A stretch of 23,095 bases of DNA from Chloroflexota bacterium (GTDB lineage: Bacteria > Chloroflexota > Ktedonobacteria > Ktedonobacterales > Ktedonobacteraceae): positions 1 through 23,095 of the forward strand of contig VBHI01000325.1 of assembly GCA_005881495.1 (NCBI GenBank). The letters are read 5' to 3'. Position 1 is the first letter of the stretch. Each line of letters begins with the position of its first letter. The position numbers and the translations under genes are program-made. This document shows positions 14,535-21,981 of this stretch, piece after piece. The notes beneath the pieces were generated by a model. It searched no databases, had not been told where the DNA came from, and saw only the letters and a list, made by a program, of their open reading frames with translations.

Positions 14535-16049
14535 GTGATTACCTGCGACTACTGTAAACTACTGACCCCAGCGGGTATGGTAAATTGTAAGCATTGTGGA
14601 AACCTATTAACGAAAACAACGAACGCTGGGAATGTCCCATTTCGTGCTCAAGGGATGGCGGCTCCTGAACAGCCAGAACTACCAGCGTGGTTGGAAACAC
14701 TTCGCTCTGGCGAACGACCCGCTACGTCCGCGGCCGGGAATGCGGGGGCGTCGAGTTTTTTGGGTTCCGATCTCAATGATGAGGGCACGTTACCAAGCTG
14801 GATGCGACCTGAACGTGTAGAACATGTTGACAATACTCCATCAGGTAAGTATCCGGCACTCAGGCCAGCCTCTGTGCCAGCGCCCAATACCGACAGTGCC
14901 TTCCCACCAATGGGGGGTATGGCGGCGAACTCATTGATTGATGAGCAAGCACTGCCTTTATGGATGCAGGGGAAGCAAGAAAGATCGCAGTATCCAGGGC
15001 AGGAAAATATTTCGGCTGCGAGTCTGGTACAGCCGGGGGCATTGCCAGACTGGATCACGAACATGGAATCACAAACTCCGGCGCCAGCGTCTCCCACGTC
15101 TCCCATGTCTTCCAGTCCTATCCTGTATCCCCCAGCCGTACCAGGCTCGCAGCCAATAGCTGCCCGTGACCTGATTGATCAACAAGCGCTGCCAGGGTGG
15201 ATGGCGGGACAAAATACTTCCTCGCCAGCCAGCGGACAGGGGTTTGCTGCCTCGTCGCTGCTGGATCCTCACGCGTTGCCTGCCTGGATGCGTGAAGAAA
15301 ATCAGCAACAAAAACTTGGCAATGTCGAGGCAATACGGTCTGCTCAAAGCGGGCAAGTTCCCAATTATCAGGTGCCAACCGGGCAAGGGCAAGTGCCGAA
15401 TATGCATAATAACATGGTTGCTGCATCTCTCATTGACGCGAATGCTCTGCCTGAATGGTTGCGCACTGCTGAGGATCAGCGCCAGGGGAGCCAGGGTATG
15501 GCATCCTATCAACCACAGCAGGGCCTTACTGAGAGTCCCAAGCAATCAACTTTTGGTGTTCCGCCTCGACTAGATAATATGCGCGTACCAGGTCGTCCTC
15601 GTGGTGAAATGGGATATCTTGAAGAAAGTGAAGAGGCCGCGAATACCTTTGCCTCTATGTTGGGTGTCGCCTCAGTGGCTCCTAATTTCCCTGGACAACA
15701 GCCACCTGCTCAATACCCGCAGCCACAGGCATACAGTGGAACGGGGATGCCTGTACCAGGTGTGCCACCTGACTCAGTGCGAGGTCCGCAAGGACAACAG
15801 GGCCAGTTGGGTCAAGCTGTAGCCGGCATGCCTCCAACAGCATATCCTGGTATGGTGCCTAACCAGGGCTATGCGCCAAATCAACCGCAAACCCCGGCAG
15901 GATATCAAGGTGGGTATCAAATGGGAAGTACGCCGGGCGTTTCAGCCCAGCCTCCAATGACGAATAGTGACCCATCGAATGCAAATAAGAAACCTGCCAG
16001 GCGCGGATTTCTTAGCACCATTCTTGATTGGTTTTCTTTCTCGCGCTAG
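14535..16049 (+). CDS. Zinc-ribbon scaffold-like protein with seven LPxW repeats
   Basis: A 504-residue protein I cannot assign to a named family. The N-terminus is a zinc ribbon with C4, C7, C18 and C21 (CDYC, CKHC). Seven short repeats follow around the motif LPxW, with W at 52, 89, 143, 173, 222, 251 and 308; the full unit is like SLIDxxALPxWM (ASLIDANALPEWL, SSLLDPHALPAWM, RDLIDQQALPGWM). The spacers are Pro/Gln/Ser-rich and probably disordered. The C-terminal third is Gly/Pro/Gln-rich and ends with a basic patch and an amphipathic-looking tail, KKPARRGFLSTILDWFSFSR. No signal peptide or true membrane helix is seen. GTG at 14535 follows GAGGAA by about 6 nt. It heads an operon with the GlmL-like ATPase. 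The repeats look like linear docking motifs (inference). Confidence 0.8.
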   Translation: MITCDYCKLLTPAGMVNCKHCGNLLTKTTNAGNVPFRAQGMAAPEQPELPAWLETLRSGERPATSAAGNAGASSFLGSDLNDEGTLPSWMRPERVEHVDNTPSGKYPALRPASVPAPNTDSAFPPMGGMAANSLIDEQALPLWMQGKQERSQYPGQENISAASLVQPGALPDWITNMESQTPAPASPTSPMSSSPILYPPAVPGSQPIAARDLIDQQALPGWMAGQNTSSPASGQGFAASSLLDPHALPAWMREENQQQKLGNVEAIRSAQSGQVPNYQVPTGQGQVPNMHNNMVAASLIDANALPEWLRTAEDQRQGSQGMASYQPQQGLTESPKQSTFGVPPRLDNMRVPGRPRGEMGYLEESEEAANTFASMLGVASVAPNFPGQQPPAQYPQPQAYSGTGMPVPGVPPDSVRGPQGQQGQLGQAVAGMPPTAYPGMVPNQGYAPNQPQTPAGYQGGYQMGSTPGVSAQPPMTNSDPSNANKKPARRGFLSTILDWFSFSR

Positions 16050-16077
16050 TTAGAGAAAAACGAAGAGGGATATGGAG

Positions 16078-17982
16078 ATGAGTACACAACATTATGCGGA
16101 AGGAGGACGGGGGCCAGGCAGCAGCTCTAATCCAACATCTGCCAATTCGCTACTGGTTGCTGATTGTGGCACAGTATTTACCAAAGTCTCTCTATTTGGC
16201 CTTGTCGAGGGACAATATCGTTTGATGGCGCGTGGAGAATCGCCCACGACGATAACACCTCCTTACGAGGATATTACCAAGGGTATTATCCAGGCGATCA
16301 ATGTGCTTGAGTTTATTACAGGTCGCGTCTTTATCTCTGAAGGGCGAATCATCTCCCCTGAGCAGCCGAACGGTGATGGTATCGATGTTTTTATTGCAAC
16401 CATCAGTGCTGGCGGCCCTCTTCGGCTTGTTGTTTTGGGTGCGGTCGATGCGGGCATGGAGCGTCTCGCCGCACAAGCTGTTTCCGGCCTCTACGCGGAA
16501 ACCCACTCGCTGCCCTCACCGTCACATATTGCTACTTCCGCTCCCGTGCCTGTGCCTGTAGGGGCTGGCTCGCCGTCTTCCAGAGAGGGGACAAAAGGTC
16601 CCTGGACGCCTGATCGCGTTGCGTTAGAGTGGAATCGTCAGATAGAACGCATCCGGGAGCTACAGCCACATGCAGCTTTGATTGTTGGTATGGCGAATGG
16701 ACCCTCGGGCCCCGCTCCGTTACAAGAAGCTTGTCAGTTGTTGATAAATGCCACTGCGGTACTCAACGAACAATATGGAGCAAGCTCATCCGCAAGTATT
16801 GCAGCGCCCGACGTAGCCTCGCGGCAGATTGCGGTCTTATATGCAGGCGCTCCTCAATATGTCGAAGCTGTTCAGCGTATGTTACAGGGTGTCGCTGGTG
16901 TCACTCCTGTCGAGCCGCTTGTTTCATCAGCTCAATTAGGGCCAACCAGTATCGCTATAGGTGGCCTGTACGAGCGCGCTATCATCCAGCGCATTCCAGG
17001 ATATAGTCGTTTATCTTCATGGTCCAGTTCAGCACTGGTACCAACTACGACCTCATTTAGTAGCCTGGTACGTTTTCTTGCCCAACACTATGCAATGAAT
17101 GTCACGGCTGTAGATATTGGAGGAGACAATACTACGTTGATGATGGCGGGCGAAGCGGGTGAGTTTATCCCTATGGTGAATTGTGGCGTCGGTGTAGGTC
17201 CAGGCGTTGGAGCGGTCTTACAGCAGGTGGGGATCCAGCGTGTTGCCCGTTGGCTGCCTTTTGCTATTACCGAAGATGAACTGCGGCAGTTTGTCTTAAA
17301 TCGTATGCTCCATCCTCATGTTGTGTCAACAAGCCAGCGTGACTTGCAGATTAGCCAGGCGTTTGCACGTGAAGCATTGATCTTGACAGTCGAGGCTACA
17401 AAAGCCAACAGTTTTGAATGGTTGGACGCCGATTTGATCCTGGCTACAGGAGGCATTCTTGCTCATGTGCCGCAGTATGGGCAGGCAGCGCTCATGTTGC
17501 TCGACGCGCTCCAGCCACTTGGCGTTACTTCACTCGTGCTTGATAGAACCATGCTTGTCGCTCAATTGGGCGCTGTTGCCACAGTGGCTCCAATAGCAGC
17601 CGTACAGGTCAACGAGAACGATGCTGTTACGCATCGCCTCGGCACGTGTGTTATTCCTTATGGTACGATGCAACAGGGGGAGTTAGCCGTTCGTGTGGGT
17701 TTAGAGTATACGAGCGGACGGCAGTTGACAGTTGATGTGTTGGGTGGAACGATAAAAGTCGTTCCGCTGCGGACCAATGAGCAGGCACTGCTTTCACTCT
17801 TCCCCGCTCCAACCGTGGATGTTGGGTTGGGACCAGGAGAACGCGCGAGGGCCGCTGAAGAGATTGATGGTGGATTGGTTGGCCTCGTCATCGATGCTCG
17901 CGGCAGACCACTGGTTCTTCCTGATGATGAAAGGGTACGCCAAAACCTCCTGCTGCAGTGGATGCAAGCGATAGGGGCCTGA
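16078..17982 (+). CDS. GlmL/MutL-family actin-fold ATPase without a mutase partner
   Basis: A 634-residue protein related to glutamate mutase accessory MutL/GlmL (PF13941), of the ASKHA (actin/Hsp70) fold. Motifs: phosphate-1 LLVADCGTVFTKVSLFG (near 26-42), phosphate-2 AVDIGGDNTTLMMAG (344-358), NCGVGVGPGVGAVLQQVG (368-385) and an adenosine-type ILATGGILAHV (454-464). GlmL-type proteins are thought to protect or reactivate B12 mutases, but no mutase gene is in this window. Between the two phosphate motifs is a Pro/Ser/Gly-rich linker (about 145-178). I prefer ATG 16078: AGAGGG lies 8 nt upstream, while ATG 16072 is only 2 nt from it. It follows the LPxW gene by 28 bp and precedes the next gene by 30 bp. 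Confidence 0.82.
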   Translation: MSTQHYAEGGRGPGSSSNPTSANSLLVADCGTVFTKVSLFGLVEGQYRLMARGESPTTITPPYEDITKGIIQAINVLEFITGRVFISEGRIISPEQPNGDGIDVFIATISAGGPLRLVVLGAVDAGMERLAAQAVSGLYAETHSLPSPSHIATSAPVPVPVGAGSPSSREGTKGPWTPDRVALEWNRQIERIRELQPHAALIVGMANGPSGPAPLQEACQLLINATAVLNEQYGASSSASIAAPDVASRQIAVLYAGAPQYVEAVQRMLQGVAGVTPVEPLVSSAQLGPTSIAIGGLYERAIIQRIPGYSRLSSWSSSALVPTTTSFSSLVRFLAQHYAMNVTAVDIGGDNTTLMMAGEAGEFIPMVNCGVGVGPGVGAVLQQVGIQRVARWLPFAITEDELRQFVLNRMLHPHVVSTSQRDLQISQAFAREALILTVEATKANSFEWLDADLILATGGILAHVPQYGQAALMLLDALQPLGVTSLVLDRTMLVAQLGAVATVAPIAAVQVNENDAVTHRLGTCVIPYGTMQQGELAVRVGLEYTSGRQLTVDVLGGTIKVVPLRTNEQALLSLFPAPTVDVGLGPGERARAAEEIDGGLVGLVIDARGRPLVLPDDERVRQNLLLQWMQAIGA

Positions 17983-18012
17983 TCCAATCGCGGCAGGAGA
18001 GAGGTATCTGCG

Positions 18013-19005
18013 ATGACCTATCTGCTTGGTTGGTCTGTGATACCACAGATTCTGGTGAGAAGAGAGCGCTGGCCCGGTGGGCATAAGACAAGGGCTGTGC
18101 CACTCGCATACCCTGGTCAAGAAGTGCGTTCGGACCAGCCCGTAATTCGCCTGGAACGTATGGAACCCAACCAGGCGGGAACGATAGTACCGCAAGTACC
18201 ACATCTCTCCCTTCCTGCTGTGAAAGGTGTTCCTTCCCGTCCTGACAGCCGCCAGGAGGAAGTTCTGCTTGCAGGTTTACATGGGCGTGTGGTTGACATC
18301 ACTCGACGTGGCGGGGTGATCATTGAGAGTCACGCGGCATTATTGCAGGGAGTAATTGGGGCTGGAAACCAGGTTGCGGGGAAACTCATGATGTGGCAGC
18401 CTTCGTGGGGAGGAGAAGAAAACAGTCCTGCAGGTGCGTTGCTCGCTATTCCCGGACCGTTGAACTCCAATATGCTGCGCCGGGCGACCGTCGCTGGCGT
18501 CGCCGGTGTCATCGCCAGCAGCATTTCTTCTCGTGACCTGGAGAGTTTTTTACATGTCAACCTGATAGAGTTGATCGACAGTATTGATGTAGAGTCGGCT
18601 CAGGCTCGTCTACCGCAGGTGACGATACTGCTAACCGAAGGGCCTGGTACTATGGCCATGCCTACGCGTACTATACACCTGTTAAGCCATTATCAAGGGT
18701 CGATGGCTCTGCTCTCTGGCGCGACCTCCATCCGTCAAGGTATCTTTCCTGAGCTGGTAATCTCGTTACCAGCGGCAGAACTTCAGAAGAATTGGCACCC
18801 GGTGCAACCTGACACAACTCTCTCAATCGGTGCGCAGGTACGTGTATCTAGCGGTGATCACGAAGGGGCCATAGGTACGATAGATTACCTTTATTCGCAC
18901 CAGCAAGTATTTTCATCGGGTATACTTGCGCGTTCGGCTCGTCTTCGCCTCGAAAATGGCTCGTTGCTCACTGTTCCCCTGTCGTTAATTGAGCGAGTTA
19001 GTTGA
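18013..19005 (+). CDS. Conserved-looking protein with hairpin-like N-terminus and KOW-like C-terminus, unknown
   Basis: A 330-residue soluble protein I do not recognise. Near the N-terminus, VPLAYPGQEVRSDQPVIRLE (29-48) and LHGRVVDITRRGGVIIES (89-106) have the look of a barrel-sandwich/lipoyl-type hairpin: a turn PGQEV and paired strands. A central region, ATVAGVAGVIASSISSRDLE (158-177), resembles an alpha/beta module. The C-terminal part, LSIGAQVRVSSGDHEGAIGT (270-289) followed by RSARLRLENGSLLTVPLSLI, resembles a KOW/SH3-like barrel. No catalytic motif is evident. GAGAGG lies 8 nt before ATG. It is the third gene of the LPxW-GlmL-like operon, whose terminator-like hairpin starts 24 bp after the stop. 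Confidence 0.72.
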   Translation: MTYLLGWSVIPQILVRRERWPGGHKTRAVPLAYPGQEVRSDQPVIRLERMEPNQAGTIVPQVPHLSLPAVKGVPSRPDSRQEEVLLAGLHGRVVDITRRGGVIIESHAALLQGVIGAGNQVAGKLMMWQPSWGGEENSPAGALLAIPGPLNSNMLRRATVAGVAGVIASSISSRDLESFLHVNLIELIDSIDVESAQARLPQVTILLTEGPGTMAMPTRTIHLLSHYQGSMALLSGATSIRQGIFPELVISLPAAELQKNWHPVQPDTTLSIGAQVRVSSGDHEGAIGTIDYLYSHQQVFSSGILARSARLRLENGSLLTVPLSLIERVS

Positions 19006-19008
19006 CTC

Positions 19009-19061
19009 TTTTCCACATTCTGCCACGCTTATCCACATATGGCTGAATAATATGTGGATAA
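19009..19061. promoter_or_regulatory. Cluster of three DnaA-box-like sequences
   Basis: TTATCCACA at 19029-19037 and its inverse TGTGGATAA at 19053-19061 are both exact matches to the general bacterial DnaA box. TTTTCCACA at 19009-19017 differs at one base. The flank 19061-19175 is AT-rich. No dnaA or dnaN gene is in the window, so a replication origin is not shown. Confidence 0.5.
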
Positions 19062-19067
19062 CTTTTT
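19029..19067 (+). terminator. Hairpin with T run after the three-gene operon
   Basis: TTATCCACATAT (19029-19040) pairs perfectly with ATATGTGGATAA (19050-19061), with a 9-nt loop, followed by C and T5. The position, 24 bp after the stop, fits an intrinsic terminator, though the stem is AT-rich. The same bases are DnaA-box matches. Confidence 0.55.
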
Positions 19068-19265
19068 GAGTTCTTTTGTAGCTTCTATCATATTGGATTT
19101 GTTTTGTTGTGGTGATTACGTAATTACGCGCTAATAAGCATTACAATCTTTTTGCATGTTATGCAAGTTTTTCCCTCCTGCCTCTTGTTCCGACTCGTGG
19201 GCAGAGGCTCCTATCCTGGGACCACGCACCGGCAATGAACCTCGCTTGTCCGCTTACCCTGAGAA

Positions 19266-19319
19266 GGCCACTGAGGAGCAACAGAACGGTGCGACCCGTT
19301 CTGTTGCTCCTCAGTGGCC
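19266..19319. repeat. 24-bp perfect inverted repeat with 6-nt loop
   Basis: The arm 19266-19289 (starting GGCCACTGAGGAGC) is exactly reverse-complemented at 19296-19319. It sits 57 bp past the acs stop, between convergent genes. A bidirectional terminator role is possible, but no T run follows on either side; a dispersed repeat element is the alternative. Confidence 0.9.
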
Positions 19320-19375
19320 GACAGTGCCACTTCCTTACTGACACTGCTTGCTGCAACTATTGGCGACTAGAGTGG

Positions 19376-21490
19376 TTACTCAGAACCAAATGCCCTGATT
19401 TCCGCCATCTCTTGTTCCGATAGTTCGCGTGGAATCTCGCCACGTGTAAGCTTCTCGCTCTGGACGTGATGGCGTATGCTCTCTACGATCTCCGGGTTCG
19501 CAAGCGTGGTAACGTCTCCAACATCGGCGAAGTTGGTGCTAGCAGCAAGGACCCTACGCATGATCTTGCCAGAGCGGGTCTTGGGCATATCCGCGACGAT
19601 CCAGATATTCTTCGGTCTCGCGATCTTCCCGATCTGAGTCTCAATCGCCATGGCCACCTTGTCCTCAATGCCCTTACTCGGGTTGAACCCCGGCTTCAGT
19701 GCAACGTACACCTCAACTACCCGGCCGCGAAGCTCGTCCATCAACGGCACCGCGGCTGCCTCGGCAACCTCTTCGACGGTGAGGCACGCCGACTCAATCT
19801 CTTTCGTTCCTAGTCGGTGCCCGGCCACATTGATCACATCGTCGACCCGGCCAAGGATCCGGAAATAGCCGTCGGCTGCCAGAACAGCACCGTCACCAGC
19901 GAAGTACGGCCAGTCACGCCAGTCTTTACTCTCCTTGTTCCGGCAGTACTTCTCATAGTAGATCTGCACAAATCGCTCCGGCTGGCCCCAGACCGTCTGA
20001 AAGATGCCTGGCCATGGGTTGCGGATGCAAATATTGCCGGCCCGTCCGCTTCCGGCCTCGACCACATCGCCTTTTTCATCGTAGATCACGGGGTAGATCC
20101 CAAGGACTCCCGGGCCTGCACTGCCAGGCTTCATCGCTTTCAGGGCAGGTAGGGTGCTGCACAGGAAGCCACCGTTCTCGGTCTGCCACCAGGTGTCAAC
20201 GATGACCGCTTTACCCTTTCCGACGACGTTGTAATACCAGCGCCAGACCTCCGGCTCAATCGGCTCTCCCACGGTTGTCATGTGCTTGAAATGGTAGTTG
20301 TATTTCTGCGGCTCGTCGGGACCGAGCTTACGTAGCATGCGAATCGTCGTAGGAGCGGTGTGGAAGATTGTCACTCCGAGTCGCTCGGCGATCCGCCAGG
20401 GACGGCCGGCATCGGGATACGTCGGCACCCCTTCATACATAACACTGGTCGCCCCAAGTGCCAATGGACCGTAGACGATGTAGGAGTGCCCGGTGATCCA
20501 CCCAATGTCGGCGAAGCACCAGTACGTGTCCTCGGGGTGGATATCCTGGAAGTACTTTGACGTGCCAGCGACGTAAGCAAGATATCCGCCTGTGCTGTGC
20601 TGGCACCCCTTGGGTTGAGCTGTCGTGCCACTGGTGTACATGAGAAACAGTGGGGCTTCGGCTGGCATGGAAACCGGCTCGACTACTTTCCTGCGGTAGT
20701 CTTTCATCACTTCGTCGACGAAGAAATCCCGGCCAGCGACCATCGGGGTCTTTGATGAGTACTGACCTGGATACCGTCGCCAGACCAGTACTTTATCAAT
20801 TTCGGCACCGCGTTCATGGGCCACTTTCACCGCCTCGTCGGCTTTGGCCTTGTGGTCGATCAACTCTCCATTGCGGTAGTAGCCGTCCATTGTTACCAGG
20901 ATGCGACTCCCCGAGTCGGTCATCCGGTCTCCGCACGCCGTCCCGCTGAATCCACCGTAAACCTCGGAATGGATGACGCCCAGGCGCGCACAGGCAAGCA
21001 TGGAAACTGGCAACTCAGGGACCATTGGGAGGTGGAAGGTTACGCAGTCGCCAGTCTTGACCCCGCCGAAATCTCGTAGAAGTGCGGCGAACTCGTTTAC
21101 CATGACGTAGAGTTCCTGATACGTGATCGTCTTGATGTCTTCTGATTCCGGCTCGGGCACCCAGATTAAAGCAGCCTTGTTGCGATTTGTCGCCAGGTGG
21201 CGATCAACGCAGTTGTAAGAAGCGTTGAGCCGACCTCCGACGAACCACTTCCAAAACGGCGGGTTGCTCGTGTCCAGCGTCGTGTGCCAATAGTGGTCCC
21301 AGGTGAGCATATCCGCGTATTCCTTGTAGCACTCAGGAAAGTGCTCCTCACCGAACCGTTCATAAATACTCGGATCGCTCGCATTTGCCTGCCCAATAAA
21401 CTTTGGAGGAGGTTGGTAATACTCCTCCTCCCGCCAGTGAACAGCGATCTGTGCTTCGGAGACTTGTATTTCCTCTTCTTTTTTCGCCAT
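19376..21490 (-). CDS. acs: Acetyl-CoA synthetase (AMP-forming)
   Basis: A 704-residue enzyme that activates acetate to acetyl-CoA via acetyl-AMP; somewhat longer than the usual ~650. Motifs: P-loop LMYTSGTTAQPKG (283-295), where the common SG(S/T)TGxPKG has Gly to Ala; GWITGHSYIVYGPL (330-343); VGEPIEP (407-413); TWWQTENGG (433-441), whose tryptophans fit the small acyl pocket of acetate enzymes; ILGRVDDVINVAGHRLGT (545-562); and RSGKIMRRVL (639-648) with catalytic Lys 642, the lysine acetylated in relatives. The wording GCQHSTGGYLAYVAGTSKYF belongs to a non-enterobacterial Acs clade. AAGGAG lies 11 nt before ATG. The gene looks more GC-rich than its neighbours by eye. Upstream is a decayed XRE regulator gene. 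Confidence 0.95.
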   Translation of the reverse strand: MAKKEEEIQVSEAQIAVHWREEEYYQPPPKFIGQANASDPSIYERFGEEHFPECYKEYADMLTWDHYWHTTLDTSNPPFWKWFVGGRLNASYNCVDRHLATNRNKAALIWVPEPESEDIKTITYQELYVMVNEFAALLRDFGGVKTGDCVTFHLPMVPELPVSMLACARLGVIHSEVYGGFSGTACGDRMTDSGSRILVTMDGYYRNGELIDHKAKADEAVKVAHERGAEIDKVLVWRRYPGQYSSKTPMVAGRDFFVDEVMKDYRRKVVEPVSMPAEAPLFLMYTSGTTAQPKGCQHSTGGYLAYVAGTSKYFQDIHPEDTYWCFADIGWITGHSYIVYGPLALGATSVMYEGVPTYPDAGRPWRIAERLGVTIFHTAPTTIRMLRKLGPDEPQKYNYHFKHMTTVGEPIEPEVWRWYYNVVGKGKAVIVDTWWQTENGGFLCSTLPALKAMKPGSAGPGVLGIYPVIYDEKGDVVEAGSGRAGNICIRNPWPGIFQTVWGQPERFVQIYYEKYCRNKESKDWRDWPYFAGDGAVLAADGYFRILGRVDDVINVAGHRLGTKEIESACLTVEEVAEAAAVPLMDELRGRVVEVYVALKPGFNPSKGIEDKVAMAIETQIGKIARPKNIWIVADMPKTRSGKIMRRVLAASTNFADVGDVTTLANPEIVESIRHHVQSEKLTRGEIPRELSEQEMAEIRAFGSE

Positions 21491-21531
21491 CGCTTGATCA
21501 ACTCCTTCGTTTACGATAATTTTCCACTACT

Positions 21532-21549
21532 ATTGTATACCTGTATACC
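21532..21549 (-). promoter_or_regulatory. Tandem GTATAC motifs and -10-like box upstream of acs
   Basis: The plus strand carries TGTATACC twice in a row (21534-21541, 21542-21549), each with the palindrome GTATAC. On the minus strand they run into TACAAT (21537-21532), a good -10, but no -35 is seen 17 nt upstream. This suits an activator-dependent or repressed promoter about 40 bp before acs; it is inference. Confidence 0.4.
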
Positions 21550-21680
21550 GCTCGCTTCTCTGCAAACCTGCGGGCAGAGTGCTGAATCCTCTTAGCGCTT
21601 TGCCGAGTACCAGGTTAAGCTGCCCGCGTGCGACAAAGTCCTTCCGGCCTGGCGCGCGAGAAGATCTCCTGGTTCCACTC

Positions 21681-21926
21681 TCACAAATAACATCGCGGTG
21701 CGAAAAAGTCAGCAGTACTGAGGAGGAAGTGGTCTTTGTTCCAGGAAGTCGCTTTGCGCTTGCTATAGGTCAGCAGGCAGTACACGACCTCTGGCCCAGG
21801 AAATTGAACTGGCAGTCCTTGCTCTGCTCGGTTTACCGTTTTCCCGTCACATTCGCAAGCCTTCCTAATTCCTCATTCCTCTGCTGATAGCCGCGCCCGC
21901 AATCGAAGCTCTTTGAGTGTCGGCAT
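21681..21926 (-). pseudogene. XRE-family helix-turn-helix regulator, disrupted
   Basis: From ATG 21926-21924, preceded by GGAG with 8-nt spacing, the frame reads MPTLKELRLRARLSAEE and then meets TGA (21875-21873). In the same frame, further on, comes GKTVNRAEQGLPVQ, a clear HTH recognition helix. The stop lies in a 7-bp tandem duplication (GAGGAAT twice on the minus strand, 21881-21868). Removing one copy and adding back one G before GGAAAACGG gives AEELGRLANVTGKTVNRAEQ, a textbook XRE helix-turn-helix. The two indels sum to +6, which explains the restored frame. The remaining C-terminus to TGA 21683-21681 is not recognisable. The intact ancestor would be a small DNA-binding regulator of about 80 residues. 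It lies between a promoter with an operator-like palindrome and acs. Confidence 0.7.
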
Positions 21927-21948
21927 ACGAACAACTCCGCTTAATTGT

Positions 21949-21973
21949 TACGGAATAGTTGGAATATTCCGTA
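21949..21973. promoter_or_regulatory. Operator-like inverted repeat TACGGAATA-N7-TATTCCGTA
   Basis: TACGGAATA (21949-21957) and TATTCCGTA (21965-21973) are perfect inverted copies with a 7-nt centre; GGAATATTCC (21961-21970) is itself a palindrome. It covers the expected transcription start of the promoter at 22011-21982 and precedes the XRE pseudogene start by 23 nt, as an autorepressor site would. Confidence 0.5.
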
Positions 21974-21981
21974 TAGTGGTT

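Larger units (their letters stand above)
19006..19375. other. Intergenic region between convergent operon and acs
   Basis: I find no gene in these 370 bases. In order they hold the DnaA-box/terminator hairpin, an AT-rich stretch, a small hairpin TTGCAT-GTT-ATGCAA (19152-19166) followed by T5, and the long 24-bp inverted repeat at 19266-19319. Confidence 0.7.

Noticed and set aside
14632..15822. Several plus- and minus-strand frames inside the LPxW-repeat gene.
   Set aside because: The chosen frame has a zinc ribbon, regular repeats and a good start; the others are by-products of its repetitive composition.
19009..19175. Chromosomal origin of replication.
   Set aside because: Three DnaA-like boxes are not enough without dnaA/dnaN, skew data or box iteration; kept only as a DnaA-box finding.
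19156..19423. Overlapping frames of about 60 codons on both strands around the 24-bp hairpin.
   Set aside because: They arise from the inverted repeat, which is open in several frames, and show no family pattern.
21661..21690. T-box-like sequence on the minus strand (AGAGTGGAACCAGG, 11 of 14 bases of the T-box core).
   Set aside because: No terminator with a T run follows, no stem I signature is seen, acs is not a usual T-box target, and the bases abut the end of the XRE pseudogene frame.
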